The notes beneath the pieces are model-generated. The model saw only the letters and a program-made list of their open reading frames with translations. It searched no databases and had not been told where the DNA came from. Shown one piece after another: positions 24,601-36,320 of a stretch of DNA of 64,000 bases. Location: positions 32,886,011 to 32,950,010 of the forward strand of contig CM046297.1 in assembly GCA_025267735.1 (NCBI GenBank), given 5' to 3'. This stretch comes from Mactra quadrangularis (lineage: Eukaryota > Mollusca > Bivalvia > Venerida > Mactridae). Positions within the stretch are counted from its first letter, which is position 1; each line of letters opens with the position of its first letter. A program made the translations under genes and the position numbers.

Positions 24601-26898
24601 ATTCTCCCTCCTACCAATGATTTTTAATTATGTAGGGCAGTTGTCAGTCACTGACTGACGAAAGTATGTGCTTAGTAGTTGGTTAACAGCTTAGTCCAGA
24701 GATTTGGCCTTTCCAGGAGGATTGAGTAGGTTGACTGACCGCCGTTATATGACCTATAAAATGTGTTGCTACGATGTTAAACCCAACAAAAAAAAGGTCT
24801 TGTTAAAACACATGCCTGTATTATTGGCAACATTAAACATGCACTTTGTAAGTATCTGTATCAAATTACGGCTCAGTTCGTATACATCCGTCAAGTTTCG
24901 CCGCTTCAATGAGTGACTCTGTAAAATGTGGATGAAAAAGTAATGATCGGATTACATCAAACGGGTTTCGACTATTGCAGACAGTGCTTGAATAATTTTG
25001 CCGAATAAAAGACCTAATTAGTGTCCATATTTTCCTGAACCGTCAAAAAAAGGAAAAAATCCCAGTGAATTTGTGTGTTTAAATGTTCTTCGTTGAATAA
25101 TCGGGATATTATTTTAATAACATGCATGATATGATTTCGGCTTCAACAGACAAATAGCTCAGCGGTTTTATACCTGAATGCCGAGTGAACGTTGCCTTTG
25201 TATTTTATGTAAGAGAACGTTTTCAATTACCGTGCAATTATTCAAACTAAATGGTCCAACTTGATAGAGAGGTTACGTCACGTGTAACTACTTTAATTAA
25301 TTCAATAAAGGGAAATAACCGTTGCAAGAATTTGCTACATTGTGTAACAGTTGTGAGACAACGAACAATACCGCGATAAAAAGTCTTAAAGTACCAAAAC
25401 CGCGGCATCCGCACAAAAACGGTATCATATCAGAGTTTTCTTTCAATTTGATGTATACGTCTTGTGTTGAAAGAATTTCGATCTTATGGGATTTTTATCT
25501 AAATTCTGAAATAAAAATGTAAATTTGAGGTTTGGTGTTTAGATAGTCCAAAAAAAAAACTTCAATTATATGTACTATACTGTTACATTTTAGGTACGAC
25601 AGTGGCCACCCTCACTGCTACCGACGCTGATGGGACAGCTGCTCACAACACCATTTCAGGTTACTCCTTTTTGGGTAAGTGACCACCTATGTTTCGTCAA
25701 ACTTAAGGGGCCAATAGGATGGTAATCTTCAAGGGCTCATTTAAGACTAGTCTATTTAAGTGTTTTCAGTGGTTTGGGCTCCTATATTAATGTCTTTTAT
25801 TTTGCTTATATAATTCTTTCATATAAGGGCCACTAAAGTGAATTTGGTCCATTTATGTATGTTTTTTTTTAAATTTGAGGGACCAATAATTAGTACTCGA
25901 GATTATATGTTGTTAAATAAGTGATTTGATATCGGCCCTTTTATTTTTTCAAGGGCAGTCCGAGACACGGTTTTCAGTTTAATTACACAGATTTTGCAGT
26001 ATTGTGCAGTGAATATGTCTCTTTGCAGGACAAATAACACATAGTCATTTAATAAACATATAAAACATTTTACAAGATATCAAAGGCGTCTGCCAACTAT
26101 AATTTACGTAACTTAGTTTCTGTAATTCCCCCTCTGGTCGGTTGTTTTGTATCCTATACTTTAGTCTAATATACGGAACCCATAAAGTGACATTTTGAAA
26201 TACTTTTCTTATTTTCACAATTATTTCGTGATATTATGTTATTTAAATTAAACGTAATTATTTCATTTAAACAAAATAATTGTAAAAATTAAAAAAAGTT
26301 TATCAAATGTCACTTTAGGGGCTCCATACTGTACAATGCAATATGATAAATCTGTGATATGCTCATTTTGCCTCCCTATGTCATGCCACCAACACAAGAT
26401 CCTCAATGGAGACAGAAATTTTCTTTTTTTTTGTTTAATCCTTATGTGCTGGATGCATGCCATATACTTTACATATTATGAACCGTGTTTTCTTATGTAT
26501 GAATATACATGTATTTTTTATTGTAATGCTTCAAAATCCGAAATAACTATATCCTTGCACTAAGGTAAACGATACAGTTTTGAGTGAAAAAAATGTTTGA
26601 TTTGTGTAGATGTTGTAAATGCTTGGTATTTAAAAGTCCGATTGACTTTTTCTTTAAAATTTCAGCCGGAAACACAAACACTGATTTTGCTGTAAGCAAT
26701 GCTGGAAAGATCACAGTGGCGAACACGCTCGACAAGGCTACCACTTCTGGATACGCCCTTACTCTGGAAGCTACCGACGGTACGAACACCGGAACTATGG
26801 ACGTTTTCGTTGTCGTGACTACCTGTTCAAGCGCTGTCGCTGTTTTCAGCAGCATGATGATGATTTTAGGAATGGTTATCATAATCAAAGCGCTGTAA
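21698..26898 (+). CDS. Miniature cadherin: signal peptide, two cadherin repeats, C-terminal hydrophobic anchor
   Basis: Five exons (21698-21749, 22661-22916, 23998-24122, 25594-25674, 26666-26898) join in frame with GT-AG introns to give 248 residues. Residues 1-17 are a signal peptide (MKALIVVGLLVGSLFTA). Repeat 1 (about 25-128) has an EDTPAG start, the LDYE motif, ANDGS and the calcium-linker DENDNNP at 121-127. It lacks the usual DxD after the first strand. Repeat 2 (about 134-224) has DADG at 155-158, LDKAT and EATDG at 206-210, but no final NDN motif. Residues 225-245 are hydrophobic (CSSAVAVFSSMMMILGM and on), followed only by KAL. This suggests a GPI signal or a tail anchor without a catenin-binding domain. 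A calcium-dependent extracellular adhesion or binding role is inferred. I do not recognise a named orthologue. Confidence 0.85.
22150..22230. repeat. (TTAACTAG)n simple repeat
   Basis: Repeated TTAATTAGTTAACTAGTTA-type units in intron 1 of the mini-cadherin gene; self-complementary. Confidence 0.75.
22318..22350. repeat. Half copy of the foldback MITE
   Basis: AAAGAAGTATTTCATAATG then TCACTTTAGGGC matches the right arm of the 26172 element. It is in intron 1 of the mini-cadherin gene. Confidence 0.55.
23176..23290 (+). repeat. tRNA-derived SINE, family B, truncated
   Basis: The tRNA-like head has an A box TAGCGCAGTTGGTAGCGCG and a B box GGGTTCGAATCCCACC, followed by TATACCCTTCC. It lies in intron 2 of the mini-cadherin gene. 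Confidence 0.8.
24141..24300 (+). mobile_element. Diverged fragment of the same MITE family
   Basis: CAATCTCCGTAAACAAATAC, GGTCACGTTCAGATGATC and TGTAGCTTTATTGTGACGA align with the first 150 bases of the 3092 element. It is in intron 3 of the mini-cadherin gene, only about 20 bases after the donor. Confidence 0.55.
24486..24797 (+). repeat. Full-length tRNA-Lys-derived SINE, family A
   Basis: The head CCCGGCTAGCTCAGTTGC with B box GGGTTCGATTCCCGGG resembles tRNA-Lys. A conserved body follows, then the tail TTAAACCCAACAAAAAAAA. Perfect 11-bp target duplications TCTTGTTAAAA lie at 24475-24485 and 24798-24808. It is in intron 3 of the mini-cadherin gene. Confidence 0.9.
26172..26329. mobile_element. 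Foldback MITE with AAAGTGACATTTTG arms
   Basis: The left arm CGGAACCCATAAAGTGACAT pairs with the right arm ATGTCACTTTAGGGGCTCC. Insertion appears to be at TA. It is in the last intron of the mini-cadherin gene. Another copy is at 42202-42345 and a half copy at 22318-22350. Confidence 0.72.
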
Positions 26899-27190
26899 AT
26901 GCCATACAGACGGAACAAGTTGTCAACTAGCATTGAAGACACTTTTTTATTGTGTATTTATAGTGCGTACAATTTGACCCAGACCTCACCTTTCACATTT
27001 GCATCTAATTATCACCTACACATATCCCGGTGAAAATCAATACCACGCCTACTCTACACTTCGACTCGTTACGTATTTAAAATATAATTTAACATGTATA
27101 GAGTATACACAGCCCGCATGTATAACAACTTACGATTCAAATGCATTCAAACGGGAAACTCGTGTTCTTACATTTTTGATAACAGTCATT

Positions 27191-27196
27191 AATAAA
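27191..27196 (+). terminator. Possible poly(A) signal AATAAA of the mini-cadherin gene
   Basis: An AATAAA lies about 290 bases after the stop codon at 26898, before the next repeat (a SINE at 27369). No closer canonical signal was seen. Confidence 0.35.
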
Positions 27197-27368
27197 TGGG
27201 TGTGGGGATAGTGATTGTGGGGCTAAAACCAACAACCTTTGAATTGGTAGCTAGCCTCATCGTACAATCCTCTAGTCCGGCCTATGTGCAATAGACACTC
27301 GTTGTACGCTTTAAATGTACTTTAAAATTAATCCCTGTGTTAAAATTAAATTCGAGCTTTGTCGATAA

Positions 27369-27660
27369 TTTATTTATTTATTGGAGTTAACGCCGTATCA
27401 ACACAATTTAGGTCATTTCACGGCGTCCAGCGCACCTAACCTAGCTTTCCTGGACCATTGTCTATAACCAGTACTCACCTACCCTTCCAAAAGGCCGGAA
27501 ACTTCTCCATATTATCTAATCAATGGAGGAAAATCGACATTATTGTATAATTTTCATGGAAGGGTATAACCTCACCGGGTGGGATTCGAACCCGCACCCC
27601 CTCGGGCACGAGTATCCAAATCCCGGCGCGCTACCAACTGCGCTATCGACCCGGGTTACA
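27369..27660 (-). repeat. Full-length tRNA-derived SINE, family B
   Basis: The minus-strand head (A and B boxes in 27655-27575), central body and GGCGTTAAACTCC tail are complete. Perfect 10-bp target duplications TTGTCGATAA flank it at 27359-27368 and 27661-27670, showing a young retroposition. Confidence 0.88.
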
Positions 27661-27670
27661 TTGTCGATAA

Positions 27671-30029
27671 AATCCGATTGTTATCGAGCATTAATACTAC
27701 ATTCGTATTCAATGTAATGAATATTCTTGCATAAAGGTCAGGTCGGGGTCAATGGGTCCGCACTATACTACAATTGTGTTAATTAACAAACGAAACTTCA
27801 ATTATACTGGCATCAAGAATTCAAATATGAAAATTGTGACTATGAAATAAGTTGAAATAACTTATTCAGATTTCAAAATTCCGAACAACGTGCATTTGTT
27901 ATAAACCAAACTATAGTATATTTTGGATGGGTTAAGTTCGTCAGAATTTAGATTTATTATAAGAATTATTATATGTTTACGCAAAATAAATAATTGTATC
28001 AATTTATTAAATAGCACTTAATGACACCACTTTGCAAATACACAAACATAAAGTCGTCTCATGTTAACTGAACAACTCAGTTTCCAGATTAAACAAAAAC
28101 ATTTATGATCATTTTGATTTTTTCTAACCTCTGGTTTAGAAGTTATCGCACATTTTTAACACAAACGTTAACCCATTAACGTTAACTCCTCGGCCATTTT
28201 CTTGGAATAACATTCGAAGAATGGTCGAGGTGTTCCAAAATCCAAATGAAGTAAACCGTGTTTAAATACGATCCTTAATGCATCCGATGAATATAAATTA
28301 AAATTTTACTTTCTTCATCTATTTAATAGCTTTATAGACGTATTAATTATACTACAGTCGTAAAATGTCAATCTTTATTTCGAGACCTTACGGATTTTAC
28401 CGAAAACAAAATCGTGCACATTCGGCATCGTAGATAGTGTTTTGTTATAGCGTAACGCCTCTCGATATAATTGTTCGTAAGATGTCTGCCAGGGATTGAA
28501 AGATGAATTCATTTTTATCGTTCTGTGTGAACTGGCAAAAGTCTTACCTAATATTCAAGATGATAACTTAATAGTTGAGTTGAGAGAACGAGTCAAAATT
28601 ATCATTTATGTATTTAATTTTTGCACAGCCATTATAGGTGATGTTGAGCACTGCATACGTCATTAATAATGACGTCACATAGAACGCCTCGTAGATGTTA
28701 TCTATATAAGATAAGCTCAGATCTAAGTCCAATTAGTATTCTCAAAGTTTTACTCGAACTTTATTAAAACCCAACCTTAGAATCTCAAACTCTAACTCTC
28801 AAACTGTGATTGCAAAACAAAAATAAAAACGTGCTGAATCGTGCTAAAACAGCTAAACCAGCTAAACCGCTAGTTTACATATTTTAAAACGCCGCGTTTT
28901 ATGTGAACATATATAGTTACACAATCATAATGAGTTTGTTTTTACTTTTAAAATATTTGAGTAATAGTTTTTGTTGTTGTTGTTTTTCATTCCGGGTCTG
29001 TTCACTGTGATGATATGCGATAATATATCGTATTGATGTTCGGGCATTACCTGGAATTGTTAAAGCTTTTTTCTTTATGTTACATGCACAATGTATTTAC
29101 TTTATTGCATTTTTATAAAAAGTAAAATTTTTACGTTATAATATACTTCAAAACACTTTTCTTACAAAAAAACTTACGATTAAAATTATCGTAAATCAAA
29201 AGCAGGTTATATTGATTGAATCGTAATTACAATAAAGGTCTGCTAAATACACCATATTATTAAAATATATTGAATGAAGAATCTATTATTTAACATGGAA
29301 TTCACTATACCCAATATACATTATCTTTTGATCAACGTAAAAGCTTGTCGATAGCGCATTGATTTTTTATATCTTTAAAAAGGGAAGTTTTTTAGAAGAA
29401 AATAAACAGTTTTATATATTAATATATATTATTATTTAATATGCACATATCTTCTGTTTTATTTAGTTACAATTGTTTGATAATAAAGTTTAATTAAAAG
29501 ATTCGGGTTTTTTGTTGTTGATTTTGCCCCCTTATTGAATTGAACAACTTGACATTAGTATGTGTACAGTTGAAAGAAAGACTATGTTATATAAACATGG
29601 AATGTTTCGTTAATTACAATACGTTATTTACTGTATTCACTTTATAACCTCTTTTGTCCAACATCATATCATACAAAAGCTTAATCAGTTTGTGCTTTAT
29701 GAATGAGTTTGTATTTTCGACATCCCATGCTTAAAATGAATGTCTAAGAAATCGTCTCGTATAGAAAATAAAACTTTGAATGTTTTGAACTATTTGAGAG
29801 TGTTTAATGTGTTCAATGTGAAGTGCAATAAAATATTTTACAAGTTTACAAGTGTGTATTGTAAAAAACGTAAAGTCCGGTAAACGCAGGAAACATCTAT
29901 TCAACATCAAACATAATAACATAAAAAGACAAGTCACAATGACACTATGGGTGGTGAAAGTTGAATTAGTTTGGTTATATAAATGACTTTACTAGAACTT
30001 ATTATACTTATATATTTACAATAAATGTT
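27671..30029. other. Intergenic stretch between the mini-cadherin gene and C1q copy 1
   Basis: Apart from the hairpin at 28183-28241 nothing is recognised, except a CRE-like TGACGTCA at about 28671-28678 followed by TCTATATAAG near 28700. This could be a plus-strand promoter, but no open frame follows it. Confidence 0.4.
28183..28241. repeat. Short hairpin of the CGGAACACCTCG repeat
   Basis: AACTCCTCGGCCATTTTCTT and GAATGGTCGAGGTGTTCC form the two arms of a compact hairpin. Confidence 0.55.
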
Positions 30030-31338
30030 TTATCGGTGACTGAGACTACCATGATACATGTTCCATCGGTATGCCTCATTCTGATGTATATAAGTAGTCG
30101 TTTGATATCCTTCAAACATCTTTACACTAACTTGTTGACCTTTTCTTAGAACCTCTGATGTCGTCACAGAGTAACATTCATTGCCTGGTCCTCCATAAAA
30201 TGAATGGACTGTAACTCTCTTGCCATCCACTTCAAACCCTGTCACAATGCCCTGTTTGTTGGTAAGACATATCGTCATCCCAAAAATATAAATACCATCA
30301 ACTGGTACGGTAAACATTCCATTTGTTTTATCGTACCCACTATTAGTGTTGTGTAAAACGTTAGTAAACACCAGTGTATCACCAACAAAGGGACGTACAT
30401 TTGCTAACATCGTGGCTTTAAATGAGACTTGATTTGTCGTTTCAACTTCTGTAATAGAAAAGAAAGAAATAATGTGTCACTCAGGGAACATCGAGGATCC
30501 GAGCTGGGATAGGTGTCCCTTGCTTCTGCCAGTAAGCTTATATTTGTTTACCTTATAAGATAACTAGGTATTAAAATCAGGCTAAGAGTGTCTGGTATAA
30601 GTGATACTTACATACAATGGACTTATAGTATGCACTTTTGTTGAGTTTAACGGTGTAGCAACACACTGTATAGGTTATATCATGGCGGTCAGGCAACAAA
30701 CTCACTCTTCCTAGAAAGGCTAAGTCTCTGGAGTTAGCTGTTAACCAACTACTAGACGCATACTTTCGTCAGTGACGACTTCCCTGTATGATTTAGAGTC
30801 AGTGATGAGAGGGAGAATGGTCGAAGAAATTATTTCTTTACCAAGCAACACGAAAGAATGCCCCGCCCGGGAATCGGACCCACGACCGCTCGATCAGTAG
30901 ACTTGTGCGCTACTGAGCTAGCTGGGTGGGCATAAGTATGTAATTAGTATGCATAAGTCTATCATAATTTAAAGCAATCATTAACAAAAGAAATAGTGTA
31001 TACGTACCTTTTGTTTTCATTTCATCAATATTTTCAACCAGTGTCTTAATAGCATCAACATTTATCATCACAGTGTTGTTTATGTCTTTTATTCCTTCCA
31101 GCATTGTTTTCTCTGTATCTTGAACAATTTTATCAATATCTGATTTCACAGATTCCATTTTTTTCAGAGACTCTTTTAATTCTGTTTTATATTTTTTCCA
31201 TTCAAACTCCATCTTTATAAGCTTAGTTAAAAGTTTCTCCTCGTAATCATACTTGGAACACGATGGTTCACTTTTTACATAACATCCAAATACTGACAAA
31301 TAGAGAACTATAAAAAACTGTCCGTAGTTAGCAGCCAT
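30030..31338 (-). CDS. Secreted C1q-domain protein, tandem copy 1
   Basis: Two exons (31338-31008 and 30448-30030; donor gtacgt, acceptor ttacag, phase 1) encode 249 residues. Residues 1-23 are a signal peptide (MAANYGQFFIVLYLSVFGC and on). Residues 24-110 form a charged helical stalk rich in Lys, Glu and hydrophobic residues (coiled-coil-like, no collagen repeats). Residues from about 113 form a C1q jelly-roll head with FTNVLHN, SGYDKTNG, FTVPVDGIYIFGM and YRWNMYHGS. Proteins of this layout are abundant in bivalves, where many act as pattern-recognition lectins in haemolymph. That role is inferred here. The intron carries a SINE (30635-30944) that is absent from copy 2. The extra residue relative to copy 2 comes from a one-codon difference at the splice acceptor. 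Confidence 0.9.
30635..30944 (-). repeat. tRNA-Lys-derived SINE, family A, in C1q copy 1 intron
   Basis: Inverse orientation of the 24486 element, with the head at 30944-30870. Target duplications TAGTATGCA lie at 30626-30634 and 30945-30953. The paralogous intron of C1q copy 2 lacks it. Confidence 0.88.
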
Positions 31339-31420
31339 CTTGTTTAGTAGAAATCAACTTAAATAATAGCAACGTCTGATAGGTTTGTACGACAAAACTT
31401 GAATGAATATATATACAGTT
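31339..31420 (-). promoter_or_regulatory. C1q copy 1 promoter and 5' UTR
   Basis: On the minus strand a TATATATA box lies at about 31416-31408, some 70 bases before the ATG. The leader contains one copy of AGCAACGTCTGATAGG (plus-strand orientation) near 31368. The ATG is preceded by AACAAG. Confidence 0.5.
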
Positions 31421-32370
31421 TACAGGGTAAGGACTATTACTTTTGTTCATCAGTTAATTTAGTTTACAGATTCCAGATGCTTAGGTCTTAATTAAGGTTG
31501 TAACATCATTTTCTCGGAGCCAACGGATTAACTCGGTCGGTAACGCGTCCAACTGTCAATCTAGGGTCGTTGATTTGATTCGCAGCAGCTATCTACATAT
31601 TCACACTTTCAATTGTTAATTGATTTTGTATCCGTAAAGTTGTATTAAGATACAAGAATATGTTTGTTTTAATGAAGACCTAACCATTCCCATAAGAAGC
31701 AACATTCACTGACAAACGAATGCGATAAACAACCTTAACTTATTTCTTTTCTCTGTAATAAACTGTTTCAAATATTAGTTTTATTAAATTAGTCGCAATT
31801 TAGGTTGTTTATAAATTGGAAAATGCAATATTAATTGGAAATTAAATTAAAGTTAAACAGGATGTGGTAAAATAATCCAGAATCTAATTAATCGTGATTA
31901 AAGATATAAACACTTTAACTTTTAGCTTTTAGTCTAAACAATAAACGAATGTTCTTTATCAATATATTAATGTAATGTCCATTATTTGTAAACACGTGAG
32001 CATGAGTTTTATTTATACTGAAGTATGGGTATCACATATCTTTAATTTCTTAAGTTTCGATCGATAGAAAGTTTTTAGCATATTGTTTACGCGAACTAAG
32101 TAAATTTGATTTATTTATTAATTAACTCCATTGCTAAACTGCATGACAAGCATTTTACAATTGAGTATAAACAAATAGCGAATGGTTTTTTCAAATTCAT
32201 TGAAGCGATATTATGCGTCATGTGTGTTTTTTTTTTCTTAAATCTGGCCATCGTTTATTTTAACTGTACATACATTATGTTTAATGAATGTTTCAGGTTT
32301 ATTAGATTGTGGTTGCATGCTGTAGCTTGTTGTCGGCAAAATAATGAAATAATAAGGAATACTGATAAAT
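31380..32370. repeat. Upstream flank of C1q copy 1, duplicated at 40200-41840
   Basis: This flank shares long stretches with 40200-41840, for example GGTAAAATAATCCAGAATC at about 31866 and 41372 and the tRNA-like relic at 31515-31590 versus 40345-40430. This dates the duplication as one event including gene and flank. No coding sequence seen; the open frame at 32106-32372 is probably a chance frame. Confidence 0.7.
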
Positions 32371-33770
32371 GATATTCATTTAAAGATTATCACTCTTACA
32401 ACCCAAGTCTTATCTACCAGGATGTCAACTTATATATACAAAGTAATAAACAGAACAACACATAAATATTAACAATATAAACAACAAGTATAAGTATTTA
32501 TGAAAAACGGAATGAAACAACAATAAATAAGTAAGATTAACAGAGTAAACAGCAGGTATTTGTTACTGATAATATGACATTAAGAAAATCAAAGTGCTGA
32601 AATCACTGAAAGTACTGAATGAATGATTTACTGAAAGTTTGCCTCATTTAATTTAGGACAGATAAAAATTGGTTATAACTTGACTGTGGGATCATTGCCT
32701 TACCCTTATATCGAAAAGTGAATACGTGTATATTCAAGTAAAAAATGCATTATTTGAAACAAATATTTGTATCAATAAGATCTAGTGGTAATTTTATAGC
32801 ATTTTAACAATCACAAATTATACTCTATTTAAGTGACTAATTGTATGGGATGAGAAGGTTTTTGAAGTAGAAAACTAACCAGCGCTATTGTAGGAAATTT
32901 TAAAAATCCTTTTTAAAAATTGTTACCTATTATTTTAAGACTTATGACAATGAAATGTAGATTTCCTTATATTTATCAAATTTATCTCTTTTTTTAAATT
33001 TCGAAAATTCATTTTCATGTGAGTGTATTTATATAGTAAACATGCTTAACATCATTTCCAGCAAACTAAAATATTGTCTGATTTTATTAAAGGAAGTCTA
33101 GATTTAAAATAGAATATTGAAAATTATATCAAAACATAAACAAAAGCGTTGAAAATATCAATTTTAACTAATTCAATTCTCGTCTGTGATTAAATGGACT
33201 TTATGACATTAACCATTTTTGTTCTAGCATGCAGTTTATGACGTCTGGGTTGAAATCAGCCGCTGGTTAATATATAGCTTGTTCATAACAAAGCTTGTTT
33301 ATAATGATACCATTGAACATCCCATCATGATAAAAATCTTTTATTTTACTATCTTACAAAAACATTTTATAATGAGGAACGCAACTTTTATACCTGGTTT
33401 TGAAGTAAGATAGAATTCTCCTTATACAAAACATTGTTTTTGACTAAGAAAAGTGATATCTAACTGTACACTGTATTTTTAACATTTTCTCTATGTCGTG
33501 TTATGGTAATCGAATTATATAAACTAATACTTTGTATGGACAAATCAAAATTAAAATATTTTTATATCTAAGGGAGATAATAACTTTCTTTCATAAAAGT
33601 TTTATAAATAACTTAGGTACAGGATGTTGATAAAAAAATAATGAACATTTTGTAATGAATGAAAGATATCATATTTAGTAATCATATCATGATTCATGAA
33701 AATTCGGCATTTTGTATTTCTTTGAGATTTTTTCTTTTAGATAAAGTTAGTTCCTCATATGTATTTTTCT
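32371..33770. other. Intergenic stretch
   Basis: Very AT-rich; nothing recognised. Confidence 0.5.
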
Positions 33771-33771
33771 T

Positions 33772-33993
33772 TGTTTAACGTCGTATTCAACACATATTTA
33801 GGTCAAATATACGACGACCAGCTCTTCCTACTATAGGTTTCCTGGACACTTATTCCATCACTAGTACTAACTTACCCTACCATGAGGCCGACAACTCATG
33901 TATACGGTATGACCTTCCGCGACCGGACTCGAACAAGTTATCTCCAGATTCGTAGTCAGAGATGCTAACCACTACGCCACTGCCGCGACTTCC
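33772..33993 (-). repeat. SINE with different tRNA-like head and family-B-like tail
   Basis: On the minus strand the head reads GGCAGTGGCGTAGTGGTTAG (A box), then TGTTCGAGTCCGG (B box), and the tail is the GACGTTAAAC type. It shows head exchange relative to the other B copies. Confidence 0.65.
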
Positions 33994-34446
33994 TACCATA
34001 AAAAAACTGAAGTTAATTCCATGCTGAAAATCCAAAAGCGTTGTTACTGCATGACAGTTTTATTTATTATTTACATTAGAGTCCTTCATATTCCCGGTCT
34101 TTTTAAAACAGATCACTTGATTGAGACAAATAGCTTCTATGGATTTCACATAAGTATATCATCCAGATATTTGTCATTATTAAAATTAAAGTTTTACACA
34201 AATACAACAACAAACAACTGATTCCCTATCGGAAATGTTTGTTAATGTAGAAATGATCAGAAAAAATGTTCCACAATTTTTTTCCAAAAAGACAAAGTGG
34301 CAATGTTTCACCATTTCATGTATATTTAGACTAAAGCTTGGTAATTTCATTTTGATACAAGCACCTGTGGTTGAAACAGAAACTCGAAGTTTAGTAAACG
34401 TCTGGATTTTGAGTTGAAGTTTTGAGTTTTATGGTATGAGTCATTT

Positions 34447-34705
34447 ATACATTGGGTATAACACCGTCAACACAATTTTATGTTATTTTACGTCGGCAAG
34501 CGCACCTAACCTATGTTTTCTTGACCAATCCTTTCACATGGCTGACAATATAAAATTTACCTTATTAATAGAGGTAAATTGACATAATTGACGATATTTC
34601 ATGACAGGGTATAACCACCCTAGTAAGGAATCAAGTCCATGGCCACATCGGAACACTGTATTCAAGATCCCGGCGAGCTACCGACTGTGCTGTCTCAGGT
34701 GGACA
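34447..34705 (-). repeat. tRNA-derived SINE, family B, diverged
   Basis: Same tail (ACACCGTCAACACAATTTT in plus orientation) and body as 27369-27660. The head is decayed and its B box is lost. Confidence 0.7.
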
Positions 34706-35651
34706 GTTCAATAGCCACTGTCCATTGACTGCATCATTTTAACTTATAAGAGTTTATATTAGTTCGATTGTGGAACAAGTTATTAAAATTTAGATGAGAC
34801 ACTTTCGAGTCCGCTTCCTGGTCCCGAGTACTGCGCTAGTAGGATAAAGATTCTTGCTCAAAGAAACAAAGATTAAGGTTTTGTATGAGATTTGAACAAA
34901 CGCAGAGCTGGCTATCCAAAGGTTACCAGTCCAACTTTGTGGTCACTCGTCTTATTAACTCATGTGTATCTACGTATTAGCTATCGCGTGACCATGCTTT
35001 CACTCTTGCGTGGGAAAAATAAACTGAAGAGACGATCATTAAATACAACATGTATTAGGTACACACATATTTTACATTTCTCACTCAGTTCTATTCCAAG
35101 AAAAATGTTCACAAATTTACTGTTCTTGGAAAATAGATAATTTTTGATAATTTAATACCTGACACATTCTTAAGTATTTATTTACAAACATAGTTGCTTG
35201 AAAACATTATTTCCATAGTCAAGCGAGCGTATATTATTTACATTTTAACATATAATCTTAAATTGTATAAATTTATATCTAATGATGTATAATTTGACAA
35301 ACATAAGTTCAAAATTCAAGACTCACACAATTTAACGCACTCATTGCATTCCACCTTTACGATACAAACATACTAAAGCGTAGCTCAGTAAGGCCATGAC
35401 ATACCGGAATTTTGTTAAGCGTCTGCGTGCGCGTAGGTTTTTGAGTCCTCAATCCAAAATAAAAATGTTGGTGAAATTTTCTCAAATAATTATTTTGTTC
35501 CGGGATTCGATGGCTGATTTTTTCAGGAAATACTGAGTGTCTTGTTTCTGTGTATTTGATAAATGAAAATGTACACATGAATGTTGCATATTCTTTTTAT
35601 AGAATACTTTAATCTCACATTAATATCATCAACATTCATGTACTACTACTA
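34706..35651. other. Intergenic stretch
   Basis: No gene recognised; open frames at 34892 and 35578 show no domain or signal. Confidence 0.45.
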
Positions 35652-35805
35652 TAGTCTGATTTTATTCGGTGAGCCGTGACAGGTTGGATGAGTCTAATCA
35701 TAACCATGACGATAGGTATAACCAGTAAATACTACACTGAAAATCAATACAAACTATAATATCTCAAGTATATATGCATGATATAATAATTCAAAATCAT
35801 TGTTC

Positions 35806-35889
35806 AAATTAGCACAGCCGGTAACGAGTCAGAAACATGTGGCAAATGCATAAATTTTACTGCAGTGGTTCGAACCTCAACGCCTCCAC
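35806..35889 (+). repeat. tRNA-like module, left end of TIR element 1
   Basis: A box TAGCACAGCCGGTAACG (35810-35826) and B box GGTTCGAACCT (35867-35877). The spacing is longer than usual for a real tRNA and the stems do not pair well, so it is a Pol III-promoter-like relic. Confidence 0.6.
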
Positions 35890-36227
35890 ATTTTTGGAAG
35901 GAATTCTTTTGAATTCCTTTCTATGTCAGCGCTCTTGGAAATTTGAAAAAGAACGAACAAACCTTCAACTCAATAGAAATCAATGAGTCAATGCGATCAA
36001 GAAATAGTGCAGCAGAAAAATATGTGTACTATCAAAAGTAGATAAGTTGAAAAGTAATTTCAACAAATACTTAAAATTATGATATTAAATGGGGTTTTTT
36101 TACACGTGAATCAAACAACTTTCTAACTGTGCACGGAAAGAAGTTTTTTTGTATTATTGCGCAGTAGTATCTACCACACGATTGTATATATATACAATTT
36201 TAACGAGCGTTTATCTTAGCAGGGGTT

Positions 36228-36320
36228 TACTTTGAGAGCGTAGAGCGCTGGACATTTTTCGAAGTTAAGCAACGAAATGTAAGGTTAATCTTTGGATGGG
36301 TGTCCGTAGAGGTTTAGTGA
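36228..36320 (+). repeat. 5S rRNA-like module in TIR element 1
   Basis: GAAGTTAAGCAACG (36261-36274, 5S A box region) and CTTTGGATGGGTGTCCG (about 36290-36306, 5S C box region) occur in the correct order and at about the right spacing. It is a degraded 5S-derived sequence, not a functional 5S gene. Confidence 0.65.

Noticed and set aside
28671..28760. CRE plus TATA promoter-like site
   Set aside because: No open frame, splice donor or known RNA follows; kept only as a note in the intergenic entry.
36228..36320. Functional 5S rRNA gene
   Set aside because: Only the internal control regions are recognisable; the outer stems and length do not fit a working 5S gene.
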